Of a DNA stretch of 64,000 nt, positions 10,866 to 21,740 are shown one piece after another. The notes below the pieces were generated by a model, which was not told the DNA's origin, did no database searches, and was given only the letters and a program-made list of their open reading frames with translations. This DNA is from Nilaparvata lugens (Eukaryota > Arthropoda > Insecta > Hemiptera > Delphacidae). Position 1 is the stretch's first letter. Each line of letters opens with the position of its first letter. The stretch spans positions 58,504,773 through 58,568,772 of the forward strand of contig NC_052510.1 of NCBI RefSeq assembly GCF_014356525.2, given 5' to 3'. The position numbers and the translations under genes are program-made.

Positions 10866-11246
10866 GATGAGGTGTTTGATAGAATATTTTTTGTAAATTG
10901 ATTATTAATTCTACATTGTTAAAGACGATCTGGCAACAGAGCAGAGCGAGAAAGAGATAACACCATTTGTTTTATTTATTTATTTATTCACAATTTTACA
11001 AAGAACGTCAAAATTTGAGTTCCACTCAAATGACAGATGACATGTCAGTATAATCTAATATTAAATCATTCCTATAGCTATCCTATAACTGAATATTGTA
11101 GATAAGAATCATCTATTTACAAAGTCAAAAATCTACTCTCTAATAATTAAATCTATACATCAATGTGTACTAACGTATGTTGAATGATAGACAAGGATAG
11201 CAATACCAGTGCTAATCAAACACTGCCATTATAACGTGGACCTCAC
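10866..11246 (-). mobile_element. mariner-like MITE, one half, with nested LINE/SINE end
   Basis: The right end CACTGCCATTATAACG...CCTCAC followed by TA (11,247-11,248) and the interior 'gatctggcaacagag' match the full copy at 26,854-27,219. The other half is missing. A minus-oriented LINE/SINE end (10,977-11,178, starting with a TTTA tail) splits the interior between 'ccatttgttt' and 'tgttgaatgatagac'. Confidence 0.75.
10977..11178 (-). mobile_element. LINE/SINE 3' end nested in the mariner-like MITE
   Basis: Begins TTTATTTATTTATTCACAAT and shares 'atgacagatgacatgtcagt' wording with 17,640-17,710. Its insertion interrupts the MITE, so it is younger than the MITE. Confidence 0.65.
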
Positions 11247-11249
11247 TAT

Positions 11250-11870
11250 AGCTGTTCAAGAGTTTCACGGTGTTAGAAGAAGCAGTTCACTAGAAACATT
11301 CCCCCTAATACTCGATTGGACGTATAGTAGTAAGCTATAGTCCATTCTTATCTCGGCTAAAGTGAGAGTTCAATTTCTTGTAAGCTTATTCTTAACACCT
11401 CACCTGACACTTGCTTCACACCAATTGAAACACTCCTGTGATGCTTCACTGACTCACTTAAATTCGTTACACCTGTTTTGGATTTACTCGATCCTTCATG
11501 AGAAAGAGAGAGGAGATCCGTCATTGTTTGGCTGGATTCAAGAGCGCATCCCATAGATAGGATGAGATTTAGCGGTGGTTCGTGATAAAGGGTGTGCAAG
11601 AAAGGGGTGAAAGAATTGAATGAACAACAATAACGGGGAGATATTGGTTCCTTGTGGAACCCCGCGGCGCTAGAGAGTTCTCACAATAGTGTGGCCCATA
11701 AAGAGTTATCGGAACAGATGAGCTAGGTATTTAGATAATGAAGATACACCGCAACTAGATTATCCCTTCTATTCTGGGTCGAGTTTCTGATTTTCCCCGC
11801 TGTGTTTGAAGCCAGCAGATGCGCTAGTTCACAAATCTTCAGGGCACACTACACATCATACAGCATAAAC
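11250..11870. other. no recognisable feature
   Basis: Opposed frames at 11,357-11,599 have no family motif. No element ends were seen. Confidence 0.45.
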
Positions 11871-12220
11871 ACGTTCTCGTTTATAAATAATACGTTCAGA
11901 TGCTGCGCGGTTTCTATTTTCCGGGCCTAATGCATGCATGTGCAGGATGAGCCAGTGGGCAAAATCAACCCTCGAAAATGAGAGGCCAATAATTGCCGAA
12001 GATAAGAGCAGCTGCACCCCAAAAGCCCGCTCTCCGCCCTTTTCGGGTCCACCTACACCGTGATTTACCGTTCTTCCCTCGTTTGTTTCATTTCGGAAAA
12101 CCAAAACCCTTTTTTGGCGGCGCCCCAGCCCCGGGCGCTGACTGCAAGAGGCAAGCTGCGCCGTTATCCAATATGTCTGTGGCCTTACAAATAATGTGCA
12201 ACTCTGCTTCTTCCGATGAA
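11870..12220. other. GC-rich, CpG-containing island; possible regulatory or exon sequence
   Basis: Markedly GC-richer than the rest (for example CGGCGCCCCAGCCCCGGGCG at 12,119-12,138) and free of recognisable repeats. Opposed frames exist (11,856-12,104 minus, 11,993-12,223 plus) without recognisable domains. In an AT-rich insect background such an island is a candidate conserved non-coding or promoter region. Function unknown. Confidence 0.35.
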
Positions 12221-12561
12221 TAATTTTGTTTTGTTGGATTTATGAATGAAAGAACAAATATTATCTACTAGGAATATGATTAACACTAGTTGGAAAGATG
12301 CTGCTAGATCAGTTGATATGATTATTAAAGATAATGCTCACACGTGCTAGCTTCGTCTCAATGTGATCATAAAGGTTTTTTGATGTTTACATGAGTATAA
12401 TCCACAATATTTAAGTGGAATTTTTAATTTTTTTGGCGATTGTAAAGGAAGATTTTTGTTTGGATTTGTATTTTGAAATTGATTTATCTGATAAATTCAA
12501 AATTGTAGTAGATACATTTTTTTGGACTCAAAATAGTGTGTGAATTAAGTCTAAATCAGAT

Positions 12562-12622
12562 GAAATTAAATAGAGAATGCATTTAATTCATTTAAATGCA
12601 TTCTTCATTTAATTTTATCTGT
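12562..12622. repeat. palindrome, 28-bp arms
   Basis: GAAATTAAATAGAGAATGCA... and its near-complement ...TGCATTCTTCATTTAATTTT meet around TTAATTCATTTAA. It is a simple AT-rich hairpin, perhaps a tiny foldback element. Confidence 0.6.
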
Positions 12623-14095
12623 AACTGGTTAGGATTGTTCACTCACTTATCATATTGAGTTACTGGATGAAAATAAGCAGTTTATAAATTTCCATATTTG
12701 ATGAATCTGAGGAGAATTTCCAGATTATCTTTTGCATTCGCTCATCCACAATTTTCCATTTAGAATCTGAATTGAAACAATATAAATATTTTCCTGATAA
12801 TTCCTGGTCAAAACTCTGAACAGTTGGCAATTTCTACGTGTTCCACCTATTTTATTCAACATATTGTTGAATATAGGTTCAAACTACCCGAACTGTGACA
12901 CCTCTAATTGAATTCTCAAGACAGAATCCTTCAGGTAACCAATGCCTTAACTCAACAACAATACTTCACAAACGGTTCAAAGAATACGGGCCTTGAAAGA
13001 AAAATTCAAAATCTAGTTATGTAGAAAACATGCAGCCTCGATTCACAGACCAAAAGTCGACTCACTCTTGTTTGTATAGCATGGAGCTAAAAACCATAAT
13101 ATTGCCTTCACGAAACGTGATAAAACACACGTTTCATCTTTGCACATTGGAGATCTCCTCGCTTTATCAATTACATTTAATAATTGAATCCGGGACTAGA
13201 TTTCTAACTCACAAAATAAAATTACAATAAAATTGAATAGGTCTTGACGTCATGTATGACAATATTGTAAATTTATGAGTTCTATTCTGAAACGATCGAG
13301 TTTTCTGTTTATTTCTGATAATTTTGAACAACTTTTGTTTTTCATTTTGAGTTTGGAATTCTGTTTGAACAACTGGTAATTTTGACATGTTTTTCAACAC
13401 TTTATCACTAATTTTATTCAACATATTGTGAATTTTATTCTGAAATTTTTGTGAATACTACTTATCCTTTCAATTGAAATTCACATGGAATATTGAATTT
13501 GGACTTGCCCAATGTTGAGAGCTCTCAGCCACCAATTTCTCCAGACCACAGTCCTTGCCAGAGTTCTGATTGAGCCTATTACAGAAATTCTTGTCAAGCA
13601 ATATTACCGGAAGGGCCCAGATACAAGGCGTTTAATTAAAATTTATTACATCGACGCAGTATGGAAATGCTTGGTAAGATGTTACTTGGAAGGGTCGATC
13701 TTCTTGTGAGAGGGACAGACAGATGGGTTGGTCTCACCAGAGTGACAGAGAGGGATTTATTGTGAGAGGGGTATTTGAATTTTGCAGCAGTTCAGTGGGC
13801 AGAATATAACGTTTCCAACTTGTTTAATCCCTTCTGCTGTAGGGCTAACAGTCTGGAGACGATGAGGTCCAGGGTTAAGGTTAAGGTCCAGGGTTAAGGG
13901 CCAACACTTACGATGGACCGACCCTTTCAGCTGAACATGCTCTGTCTCCCTTTTTGAACTCCTTGTTTAATTGCTTGCAGGGTCGGCTTCCGGGTAAATG
14001 GCTCGGACGTTTACTTCATAAAACGGAAGTGTATTCTCGTGAAATGTTTGATCACAAACGATCTGCGATTTCCAGACAATGTAGTTTGATATTAC
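12623..14095. other. no recognisable gene
   Basis: Several 60-70 codon frames without motifs. A short GGTTAAGG-type repeat (about 13,872-13,900) is present. No element ends were identified. Confidence 0.45.
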
Positions 14096-14103
14096 AGTAT
14101 ATA

Positions 14104-14320
14104 GTGAGGTCCACGTTATAATGGCAGTGGAGAAAAATAAGAGAACAACGTTGCCGATTCTCTGTCTTGCCAATGCCTTTTAAATACTGTAGCTGATACA
14201 GGTTTGTTGATGTAATATTGACTGTTTATTCTTGTTTAAAATAATCAATCATATTTCATTGAAAAATAAACTTTATTTCTCAATAATTTCATGATGAATT
14301 TTCATAAAAATTGTTTGTTT
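14104..14320 (+). mobile_element. mariner-like MITE, left half only
   Basis: Starts after TA with GTGAGGTCCACGTTATAATG, the same TIR as 26,854, continues through 'gccgattctctgtcttgcc', and loses similarity near 14,320. With the right-half copy at 10,866-11,246, two truncated ends face away from the 2.86 kb between them. Confidence 0.75.
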
Positions 14321-14399
14321 CATGTTTTTACGAAAGTTTTACTATCAATTCATCAAATTAAAAATTATTTGTTCCATTCAAATCTATATTCTCAAATTG

Positions 14400-14530
14400 T
14401 GACTTTGTGTAGAAAATTGAAACAGGCATTCACCCAAAGATGCGTTTAACCTTAATTTTAAATAAATGGTATAGATGTTATGTAGAGTTCATGATTTGAT
14501 TTACACACAATTTAAAGTCCAGAAGAACTG
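14400..14530 (-). mobile_element. LINE/SINE 3'-end fragment, minus
   Basis: AACAGGCATTCACCCAAAGA followed by CCTTAATTTTAAATAAATGG and 'gttatgtagagttcatgat' matches 46,870-46,940 in wording and orientation. The tail is missing. Confidence 0.45.
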
Positions 14531-15225
14531 TTTTTTTGATTTATTTGATATCTTCTACCGGTTAAAGTTATCAGTCAGTTATCAGTTATCAGTCAGTTAT
14601 CCGTTACAATAACGGATCACTAAGCTTTTCCACACTCTTCCTTCAAGTCTTCTTATCACTTCTAGACTTCTTATCACAAATATTTATGGTGAACAATCCA
14701 ACTGCTGTTTAATTTTGTTTCAGATCTCGCCCAGAAATACTTCAAATGCCTTCAAATTTGTGGTCGTCGCCGGAACAAGGTCGAAAAAGAGTCGATAAAC
14801 GCTGTCAGTCGATGAACGGTGTCAGTCGATAAAGAACAGAGTCATCCAAGTGATAGCAGCGACTTTTTATCAGCATTCTGCTCCTCCGAACAACACCACA
14901 GCTATTAGTGAGGACTGCAGAAAACCGGACCTTGGAAATGTTGATATGCATGTGGCCATGTTTGCAGTCAAGGATTGCAACCTACTCAGGGCTCAAGTTG
15001 TGACAAAAAGGGTATCGGTAAAAAATCGACTTCTTTGAGCGTCGGAATCCTGGCCGAGAAAAGAATTCGGATGCAGGTTGTGAGAGAGAGAGTGGAGCAT
15101 TCCGTACATTTCAAGCTGATCTGTCTGCTCGGGTAGTTTATATACACGTTTGTATGTGTCGTGAAAATGTTGATCGTTTATATGTCACAACCATCCAGCA
15201 TTAGAAAATGTTAAACAAAATATTA
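14531..15225. other. no recognisable gene; short tandem repeats
   Basis: Contains TTATCAGTCAG repeats (14,568-14,600) and three GTCAGTCGAT-like repeats (14,790-14,835). The 62-codon frame at 14,850 has no recognised domain. Confidence 0.4.
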
Positions 15226-16186
15226 CTAGTAGTTCTGTGAACAGTAGACCTCACGCAGTATTCTCATCCACAAGTACCTGATGTCAACTGTTCTAAATGT
15301 TAACAAAATCAGTTCACGTTTGAATTTGTAATATTATTCCATAATTTATTAATATTTATGTTGATTTAAGCAATGAATAGAATATATTTCTATTTCAGAA
15401 TTTATAATATTCATTCAGTTCCGTGATAATCTTTCCATCTAATGAAAATTAATTTTTTTCAATCAATAGTATTATAATTTCTTCAGCATTATTTAGTTCA
15501 TTTGATTATTTTTAATCACCTATTAAATTAGTTTTTTCGAATGTGAGAATATTGATACTGATGGACACGCATAATAATACCATGACTGCAAAACAAAATA
15601 TTGAAACCAAAGACCTTAAAGCTGCGATTAGACCAAATTTATTAACAAAATGTTAATAACTCAATCCTCATAGATTATATTAGATTCAACATAACTTATC
15701 ATACACATGATGAACATTGTGTTTTACAACTTGCGTTCAATATAATAGAATCTATAAGGATCAAGCTATTAACATTTTGTTAATAACTTTGGTGTAAATC
15801 CAGCTTAAAGATGCATACCTCTTCAAGGTCTTTGATTGAAACTATAGACCTTATACAAATACAGTAATAGACTGGCTTCTCCACACATCTGTGTAATCAC
15901 TTATCAGCTGATTTATGATGAATAACTCTATAGTCTAATTTTTACTCTAATATTGGATGTAGGAGGCTCCTTTTTCATTTTATATTATCCTTGAAATGCA
16001 AAATTTCCAAAAACCTTGTATATACATCGACGCGCAATTAAAAAAGGAACATACCTGTCGAATTCCATGGAAATCTATTACGGCGTTTCGTCGTAAATGC
16101 GCAACATATAAACATATAAACATTTAAACATCAAGAGAAATGCCAAACGGTCGACTTGAATCTTTGACCTCATTTCGTTCGGTCAA
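15226..16186 (-). mobile_element. Helitron-like repeat, family A, copy 1
   Basis: On the minus strand it starts TTGACCGAACG and ends with hairpin GTTC-aca-GAAC, TA and CTAG (15,226-15,229), followed by T. The sequence outside both ends differs between copies at 32,577, 37,004 and 57,548, which fixes the boundaries. The 3' layout fits Helitrons; the usual 5' TC is not seen. No Rep/helicase. A TTAAA-flanked MITE is nested at 15,621-15,804. Near the 5' end is the mini-hairpin GACC-GA-AC-GAA (16,166-16,184). Confidence 0.7.
15621..15804. mobile_element. 184-bp MITE, TTAAA flanks, nested
   Basis: TIRs GCTGCGATTAGACC and (complement of right end) GCTGGATTTACACC, continuing into AAAATGTTAATAACT on both sides. 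Flanking TTAAA occurs at 15,616-15,620 and 15,805-15,809. Relatives lie at 37,341-37,516 (same host position) and 40,233-41,419 (different host family). A TTAA-type duplication would suggest a piggyBac-like origin, which is inference. Confidence 0.7.
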
Positions 16187-16189
16187 TGA

Positions 16190-16590
16190 GGACTTCGTGT
16201 GAAGCATTCAATTTGGATTTTCATTCAATAATAATCATCTATCTATAAAATATCATTTGCTCTAATATTTCTAAACTGATGAGAATATTAGTCACGTTTC
16301 CCAGTGTAATCACGGAAATGGTCTCAGGAAACATTCGATAATCAATCCAAAAAAAATGGTGAATTGAGTTACTCTTTAACTTCAGAAAAAATATACCACT
16401 ATACTTGGAAATCATTATCCAACATTATTGGTGAGAAATGAATCCACTCAATATCTCCACCAACATTTCATCATCAATGATCTCTGTCTATTTTTATTTG
16501 AGCATTTCTAGTTTTTTTCGTATATGCCAATTTATTCAGTCAGAGTTCTTAATCGACTATCCACTCGAAGAAGTCTTCAAGACTACTCAA
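16190..16590. other. no recognisable feature
   Basis: AT-rich unique-looking sequence. The 69-codon frame at 16,438-16,647 runs into the hairpin element and is not called. Confidence 0.45.
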
Positions 16591-16605
16591 AGATTGAAGG
16601 TTTCA

Positions 16606-16851
16606 AATAGAATACTGAGAAATTGCCAAAAACCACAGATTTATTGATACTTAGAAAGACCGGTTCTGGTTGTTACACCATTGTCAATCCCTGGTAAACT
16701 CTTATCAGGGAGTTTATAAGAGATTGACAATGGTGTAACAACCGAAACCGGTCTTTCTAAGTATCAATAAATCTGTGGTTTTTGGCAATTTCTCAGTATT
16801 TTTATCTAATATGAATAATTACCACAATATCAACTTCTCAACTACCCAAAT
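16606..16851 (+). mobile_element. hairpin (foldback) element, copy 2
   Basis: Arms around a loop near 16,700, with the ACCGGTT/AACCGGT motif and a right-hand tail CAACTTCTCAACTACCC. It is flanked by an exact 15-bp direct repeat AGATTGAAGGTTTCA (16,591-16,605 and 16,852-16,866). As in copy 1, the left end is shorter than the right. The target sequence is itself repeated once more at about 16,921-16,936. Confidence 0.85.
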
Positions 16852-16866
16852 AGATTGAAGGTTTCA

Positions 16867-17424
16867 TTAGAAATTGAAGTCTAATAAACTTTTAAAGTGA
16901 TAATCTTGATCGAAGGACAAAAAGATTGAAGGTTTCATAAGAAATTGAAGTCTGATCAACTTTGAAAGTGATAATCTACTTGGGAGGATAATCTTTGAGA
17001 CTTGTTCATTTCTAACCTCTCTGGTTGCCTACACTCTCTCGATCATTTTTCCCATCTTTAATCATCCATACACTTATATATTCATCCATCAACTCATTCT
17101 TTACATATTTCATTTACATTAACAGTTCCTTTTTTGAATATCTAATCTATCCCTAGTCATGACAATGAGTCATCAGAGATTTCCATTTACAGTAGGTCAA
17201 CTTTCTGAGTCCAAATCCTGAAGTGTTCTCTATAGACTATGAACCATGAAAGCTATCTATTAAAGCATATTCGTTTCTGAGGACATGTATTATTGATAAG
17301 TTGATTTTCAATTTGATTGAATTCATTCAAATAACTGATTGCTGATATCATATCAATATTGACCATCATCGATTTATACACTGAATATTGCACTTCTAGA
17401 GCACCTACTGTACCATACACCATG
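16867..17424. other. no recognisable gene; short duplication
   Basis: A diverged ~65-bp direct repeat (GATTGAAGGTTTCAT(T/A)AGAA...GTGATAATCT) spans 16,853-16,975. The rest is featureless AT-rich sequence. Confidence 0.5.
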
Positions 17425-17567
17425 TGCCGGTTTCAGAAAACCCGGTTTAATTTTAATGATAGTTAATTTCTCGAGAACCAACAGAAAAGGTTTTTTCTTA
17501 GAAGGCTTAACTGTTTTTCGTGTTATCAATCACGTTAGAAATTAACCGGTTTTTGCGCAACCAGGCC
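17425..17567. mobile_element. 143-bp MITE, family 'GCCGGTTGCACAAAAGCC', copy 1
   Basis: Diverged TIRs: GCCGGTTTCAGAAAACCCGG at the left, and ACCGGTTTTTGCGCAACCAG reading into the right end. Other copies at 24,138-24,276 and 62,388-63,660 define the consensus. No coding, and the target duplication is not clear. Confidence 0.65.
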
Positions 17568-17624
17568 TTTGTTTCTAAACATATTTTCAAAATATAGTTT
17601 GGTGTTTTAATTTCTCTAAATTTA

Positions 17625-17745
17625 GAATTTTTTTTTTATTAATGATCATTACATTACATCAATTTTGGGAATAATCCCATTTGACAGGTAACTTGTCAGT
17701 ACTAATACTATAATACATACAATCAAAAAATAAAATATTCATTCA
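17625..17745 (-). mobile_element. LINE/SINE 3' end, minus orientation
   Basis: T-run, then TTATTAATGATCATTACATT, 'gggaataatcccatttgacaggtaacttgtcagt'-like wording shared in part with 10,977-11,178. Low-complexity right side. Confidence 0.45.
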
Positions 17746-17869
17746 GGAAGTGTCAAGTATCATTAAGGAAGGTAATGATATATATTATATACACACATAC
17801 ACACACAATGTTTAGCTTATATATATTTTTGGACGAAAATTGAACTTGAACGTTTTACAGTAGAAACAT

Positions 17870-18005
17870 AACCTATTTTTTGACATTTTATTAATTTATT
17901 AAAATTTGGGAATGGGATAGATTCGGGCCAAGCCTTTTGTTCCTTCCTAATCATATTTATATGATTTGTGATTCTGTCCACGAATAAATAAATAAATAAA
18001 TATTT
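17870..18005 (+). mobile_element. LINE/SINE 3' end with (AAAT)n tail
   Basis: ACCTATTTTTTGACATTTTA, 'gggccaagccttttgttcctt', TCATATTTATATGATTTGTG, then AATAAATAAATAAATA. Clearly the same family as 48,776-48,908 (+). Confidence 0.7.
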
Positions 18006-18380
18006 TCAAATCTTTATCCCCGTTACAATGAATCAATGCAGAGTTCCATGATTTCATCATACTGTATTACACTCCAGCATCCATACCCTTCATCATTCAA
18101 TATCGAATAACCAGCTGATGACAACCCCAAGTTACAAATAACAATAAGGGCTGCATATTGAACTCTGTTCTTTATTACTTTTTGTGGGGTTGTTTCCCTT
18201 TGAACAAGTCAATGCCATATAGTTGGCGATAATTTTCACGCAGGTAGGGTGACATTGCGAATTACCAGATAGAGAGAGAAAGTGTGACGAGGTTTGTAAG
18301 GTTGAAGAGTGAGAGAGAGTGATTGAGGATACCCCACCACCCACGTGTTCATTGATGCATTTGATTTGGCGGGAAGAGTG
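18006..18380. other. no recognised feature
   Basis: A 117-codon minus frame (18,132-18,485) has no recognisable domain. It overlaps GAGAGA-rich sequence and the next GC-rich island, so I do not call a gene. Confidence 0.4.
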
Positions 18381-18625
18381 TATTGATGGTGGTGGGGAGT
18401 GGGTGGGTTTTACGCGTTGATTCGATATATACGCGTTCAAATTCACGCCTCCACACAAACCCAACATGAACTTACGCACGCACATACTCGCGAAATCGCT
18501 GATGCGTGCCGATTAAACGCGGCATCCGTTTTAATGGAGTTTAATATTTCATCATGGCGGCGGATTCCTGTTTCTGGTCGTCGGGGACCCTCCATCACTA
18601 GGCGTTAATGGTGTCTGGAACGTCA
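18380..18625. other. GC/CpG-rich unique island with homeodomain-like sites
   Basis: Rich in CG dinucleotides (several ACGCG, GGCGGCGG, CGTCGGGG) and non-repetitive, with TTAATGG and TTTAAT core motifs at 18,529-18,550 and 18,605-18,611. No supported reading frame. Candidate conserved regulatory DNA; unproven. Confidence 0.3.
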
Positions 18626-19090
18626 TTCATGTGGGGAAGAAGATTCCTGGAGGGGGGAGGGGAGGTACCCATATCATTATTGCGATTTATGGCAGATTTT
18701 TGAAAAGTCACGCAGCGATTTCTTGAATTGGTGGACGTTTTTCAGGTTTGTTGAAAGCCGGTAGCTGGCTGTGACGCGCGGTTGATGAGTTTCTAAACTA
18801 TAAATCAGTTGATGAGCAGTTTGATAGTCGTGCATGAATCTTCTATCAGTGACAGTCTTTCCAAGTCCATCATATCAACGCTTCATAGCATCTATAAATC
18901 GGGAGTATCCGAACTTCAAATGCACTTGAATTTATACTATTTGTGTGGTGAAAACTTGGATGTTCTCCATAACTTCATTCACAACTTACGACATTAATGA
19001 TTAGTTAAGTAAATATTGATTCCATCCATATTGTATAAATGAAACGAGATTTCAAACATCTTTGGGAATAATAGTTTGTGCACCATCATC
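18626..19090. other. no recognisable gene
   Basis: Includes a purine-rich G run (18,648-18,667). The 62-codon frame at 18,809-18,997 is unrecognised. Confidence 0.4.
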
Positions 19091-19094
19091 ATAA

Positions 19095-19210
19095 AGCTGC
19101 GCACAGACTTGAGCACCACGAGCACGCGCAATACACTTTCCATCTGCGTAATTTGCTCATCATCAGCTGATGGAAAGTGAAATGCGCGTGTTTGTGGTTT
19201 GTACGAACCT
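19095..19210. mobile_element. diverged TTA-flanked MITE (116 bp)
   Basis: Ends AGCTGCGCACAGACTTGAGC and (complement) AGGTTCGTACAAACCACAAA, with internal CGCGCA...CACTTTCCATC arms and flanks TAA / TTA. Related to the 165-bp MITEs at 7,489 and 58,593 by its end motif and the central ATCAGCTGAT. Confidence 0.6.
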
Positions 19211-20370
19211 TTATATATCGGCTGAGAAACATTATGAATCAACAATTGTAATTCTTATCAGAATAATATCATCAGAACGATTCGTATAATTAACTCAATA
19301 ATGTTATAATTTACTTATTAATGCGAATTGTAAGTTGAATGCTGATTTGAATCAGTAAATTGATTGCAAATAGTTGCCTGTCAAAGATTAAATAACTCTT
19401 CCAGAGAAGAAGAGATTGGAATAAGTTGCAATAGAGTTTTACATATCTGCGTTCAACGCTAAACCACGTTTACTCGTGAATATGGTTTTGTCTATCGTAA
19501 TGTGTTTCATACGGGTTTTAAACGAACAGCTGAAACTTCTCCGTTTAAATCGAGTATCTGCATACGGACCTAAGACATTGATTTAGGAAATAATGAAAGA
19601 ATTATTGAAAAGTTAATGATCAATTCAGGAACCTTAGGAAAGAATTATCCTTGTAGTTGAATTTTTGAAGGTGTTTCAGGGTTTCGATGACAAACTCTGT
19701 ATTGAAAAAGAAGTTATATTGCAGCCTATAATTGTAACAGTTTTGAACTCAACAGTTGGGTGCTGAACGTATTTCTCTTCAATTATAATAATAGGCTTAA
19801 CAAGTTGAAAGGAATGACAACAAAGGTAACCCTACTACACCTGACACTGGTTTATCCTTATGATTCCCATGTCAAGTGATCTAAATCAGTTTACCCGATA
19901 CACATCGTGATAAAGGGTTGAACAGCAGCCGTGAAGCCCATATACTGAAACCGTGCCTCTACAGTGATTAGGCCGAAGTTACATGATTAGTCCAGAGTTA
20001 CATGCCATTGAACAAAGAGGGCGTTCGATCGGCGAAGAGATGAACAGAGACCTAAAAAGGGACACTTTGTTAGGGGATGCAAGCCGAATTGTAAATACTT
20101 TACTATCTAGAAGGGGTGAAACTCCGGAAATCTAGATGGTGATCCAGATAAGAAGGCTGTATGTACAGCTTAGTGATAGCATCTCTTGCTAACATGGACA
20201 GCAGTCCGATAATTCCAATCAAAACTGAGGCTTTTAGGGCTAACAAACCGTGTTCCGCTGCCCATCTGACAGGGGACCTCGATTTACAACATGAGTCGTC
20301 AACACCAAAGCATCATATGGCTGGTGGAGATCCAGACACATTTATTGATAGGTGAATATTGATGATGAAT
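19211..20370. other. no recognised gene; possible further diverged MITE near 19,440-19,575
   Basis: The stretch ending GCATACGGACCTAAG near 19,575 resembles the MITE end GTACGCACCTTTA, but the left partner is weak. The 64-codon frame at 20,161-20,355 is GC-richer and may be unique sequence, but I recognise no domain. Confidence 0.35.
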
Positions 20371-20371
20371 G

Positions 20372-20410
20372 AATGAATGAATGAATCAATCAATCATTTA
20401 TTTCTTTCCA
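20372..20410. repeat. (GAAT)n/(CAAT)n microsatellite
   Basis: ATGAATGAATGAATGAATCA followed by ATCAATCATTTATTTC; probably the tail of a minus-oriented LINE/SINE end extending to about 20,470. Confidence 0.6.
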
Positions 20411-20724
20411 TATGAACTCGTTTATACTGAATGATTACAGAATATTTTTAGGGAAGCTCAGGAGAGTGCAAAGTCACGTCTCTAAGTGACCTACCCTAGT
20501 GATAGCAAAGAATGATCATTGAATATTGATAATTGATGATTATTGAATATTTTTGGGAGGCTCAGGAGGGTGCAATGTCATGTTACCTATTCTCGATACT
20601 TGTTTAGTTGATTACTAAATAGTGATTAGTTGATGTTGAGATTATTGAATTTTTTTAGAGAAGATGAGAAGGTCGCAATATTTTGTTCCTGAATAACGTT
20701 TTTCGATGTTTTTTTCAATAAAAT

Positions 20725-20838
20725 ATATTAATACTAGTTAATAATATAGTAATACTATATAATAGTAATATATAATACTATATAATAGTATATATTATAT
20801 AGTAATACTATATTAATACTAGTTATTAATATATTAAA
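20725..20838. repeat. AT-rich ~110-bp palindrome
   Basis: AATATATTAATACTAGTTA... on the left is mirrored by ...AATACTAGTTATTAATATATT on the right, with stacked TATAATAGTA units between. It could extrude as a cruciform. No coding. Confidence 0.8.
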
Positions 20839-21039
20839 CTATTACAACTAGTTTTCTATGAGAAACGAATTGAATGTTTGGAGAAATTAGCCAATTCTTT
20901 TTTCTTAATTTTTACAGCGTACACTTTCTCCTATATTTTCAATACAATTCCATCAGCTCCTTTGAATAACTTGCATAAAATTCACTTTATATTAAAAACA
21001 ATAATTTTATTAGCCATCACTTTAATATAGCACATTAAG

Positions 21040-21740
21040 GTTTTTGGAACATTTTCGAAGCCTTTTCGAGAAAATGGTGAAGGTTGTCAGTGACAAGGTA
21101 ATGAGCATTTAAAAAGGTTGTTGCAAGGATTACACGAAGCTCCTACTTGTCGCTTTCTGAGGGTTATGTAACCTTTTTGTTCAAACTTTTTATATCAAGT
21201 TTATGAAACCCTTGTCATGTGATGGTTGTGAGAACTTATCACCCAATGGTTGTGGAAACCTTTATAAGTAACGTTTTCAATAGCCTCGCCATGTAAAGGT
21301 TATGAAAGCCTTGTCATGTAATTAATTAATGTTGAATGCTTGTCATGTGGTTGTACAAACCTCAATTCAATTCAATTCAATTTATTTTTTCCTTCTGAAT
21401 ACCTTGCTTTTTAGTGGTTCAAATAACCTTGTCATGTAAAGCTTATGGAAACCTTTTCATGTGGAGGTTATGGAGACCTTGCTATTTAGTGTTTTGGGTA
21501 ACCTTGTCATCTAAATCTTATGAAAACATTCTCATATGATGGTTGTGAGAACTTTGCTATTCAGTGGTTTGAATAACCTTTTCATGTGAAGCTTATGAAC
21601 GCATTTTTTGTGTTTACCCTTTACCACAAGGTTTCCACAAGGTTTACACTGGTGAAAAGGTTTACACTGCATTGTCATGGAAATGACTATGAAAAGGTTC
21701 TCGGCGAAAACCTTTCCAGTTCACCCTTTTCAACAAGGTT
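21040..21740. repeat. degenerate ~24-bp minisatellite ('aaccttgtcatgtgaaggttatgaa')
   Basis: At least twelve diverged units built on ACCTTGTCATGT and GGTTATGAAAACC, with both strands' versions of AAGGTT/AACCTT mixed. The ends are enriched in AAAGGTTTT/AAAACCTTT, so it may be the interior of a foldback-type transposon. An (AATTC)n tract at 21,362-21,384 marks a small LINE/SINE insertion. Confidence 0.7.

Noticed and set aside
13872..13900. GGTTAAGG repeats suggesting an interstitial telomere
   Set aside because: Only a few units and not the usual insect TTAGG repeat.
18648..18667. Possible G-quadruplex in a G-rich run
   Set aside because: Does not provide four separated G3 runs with usable loops.
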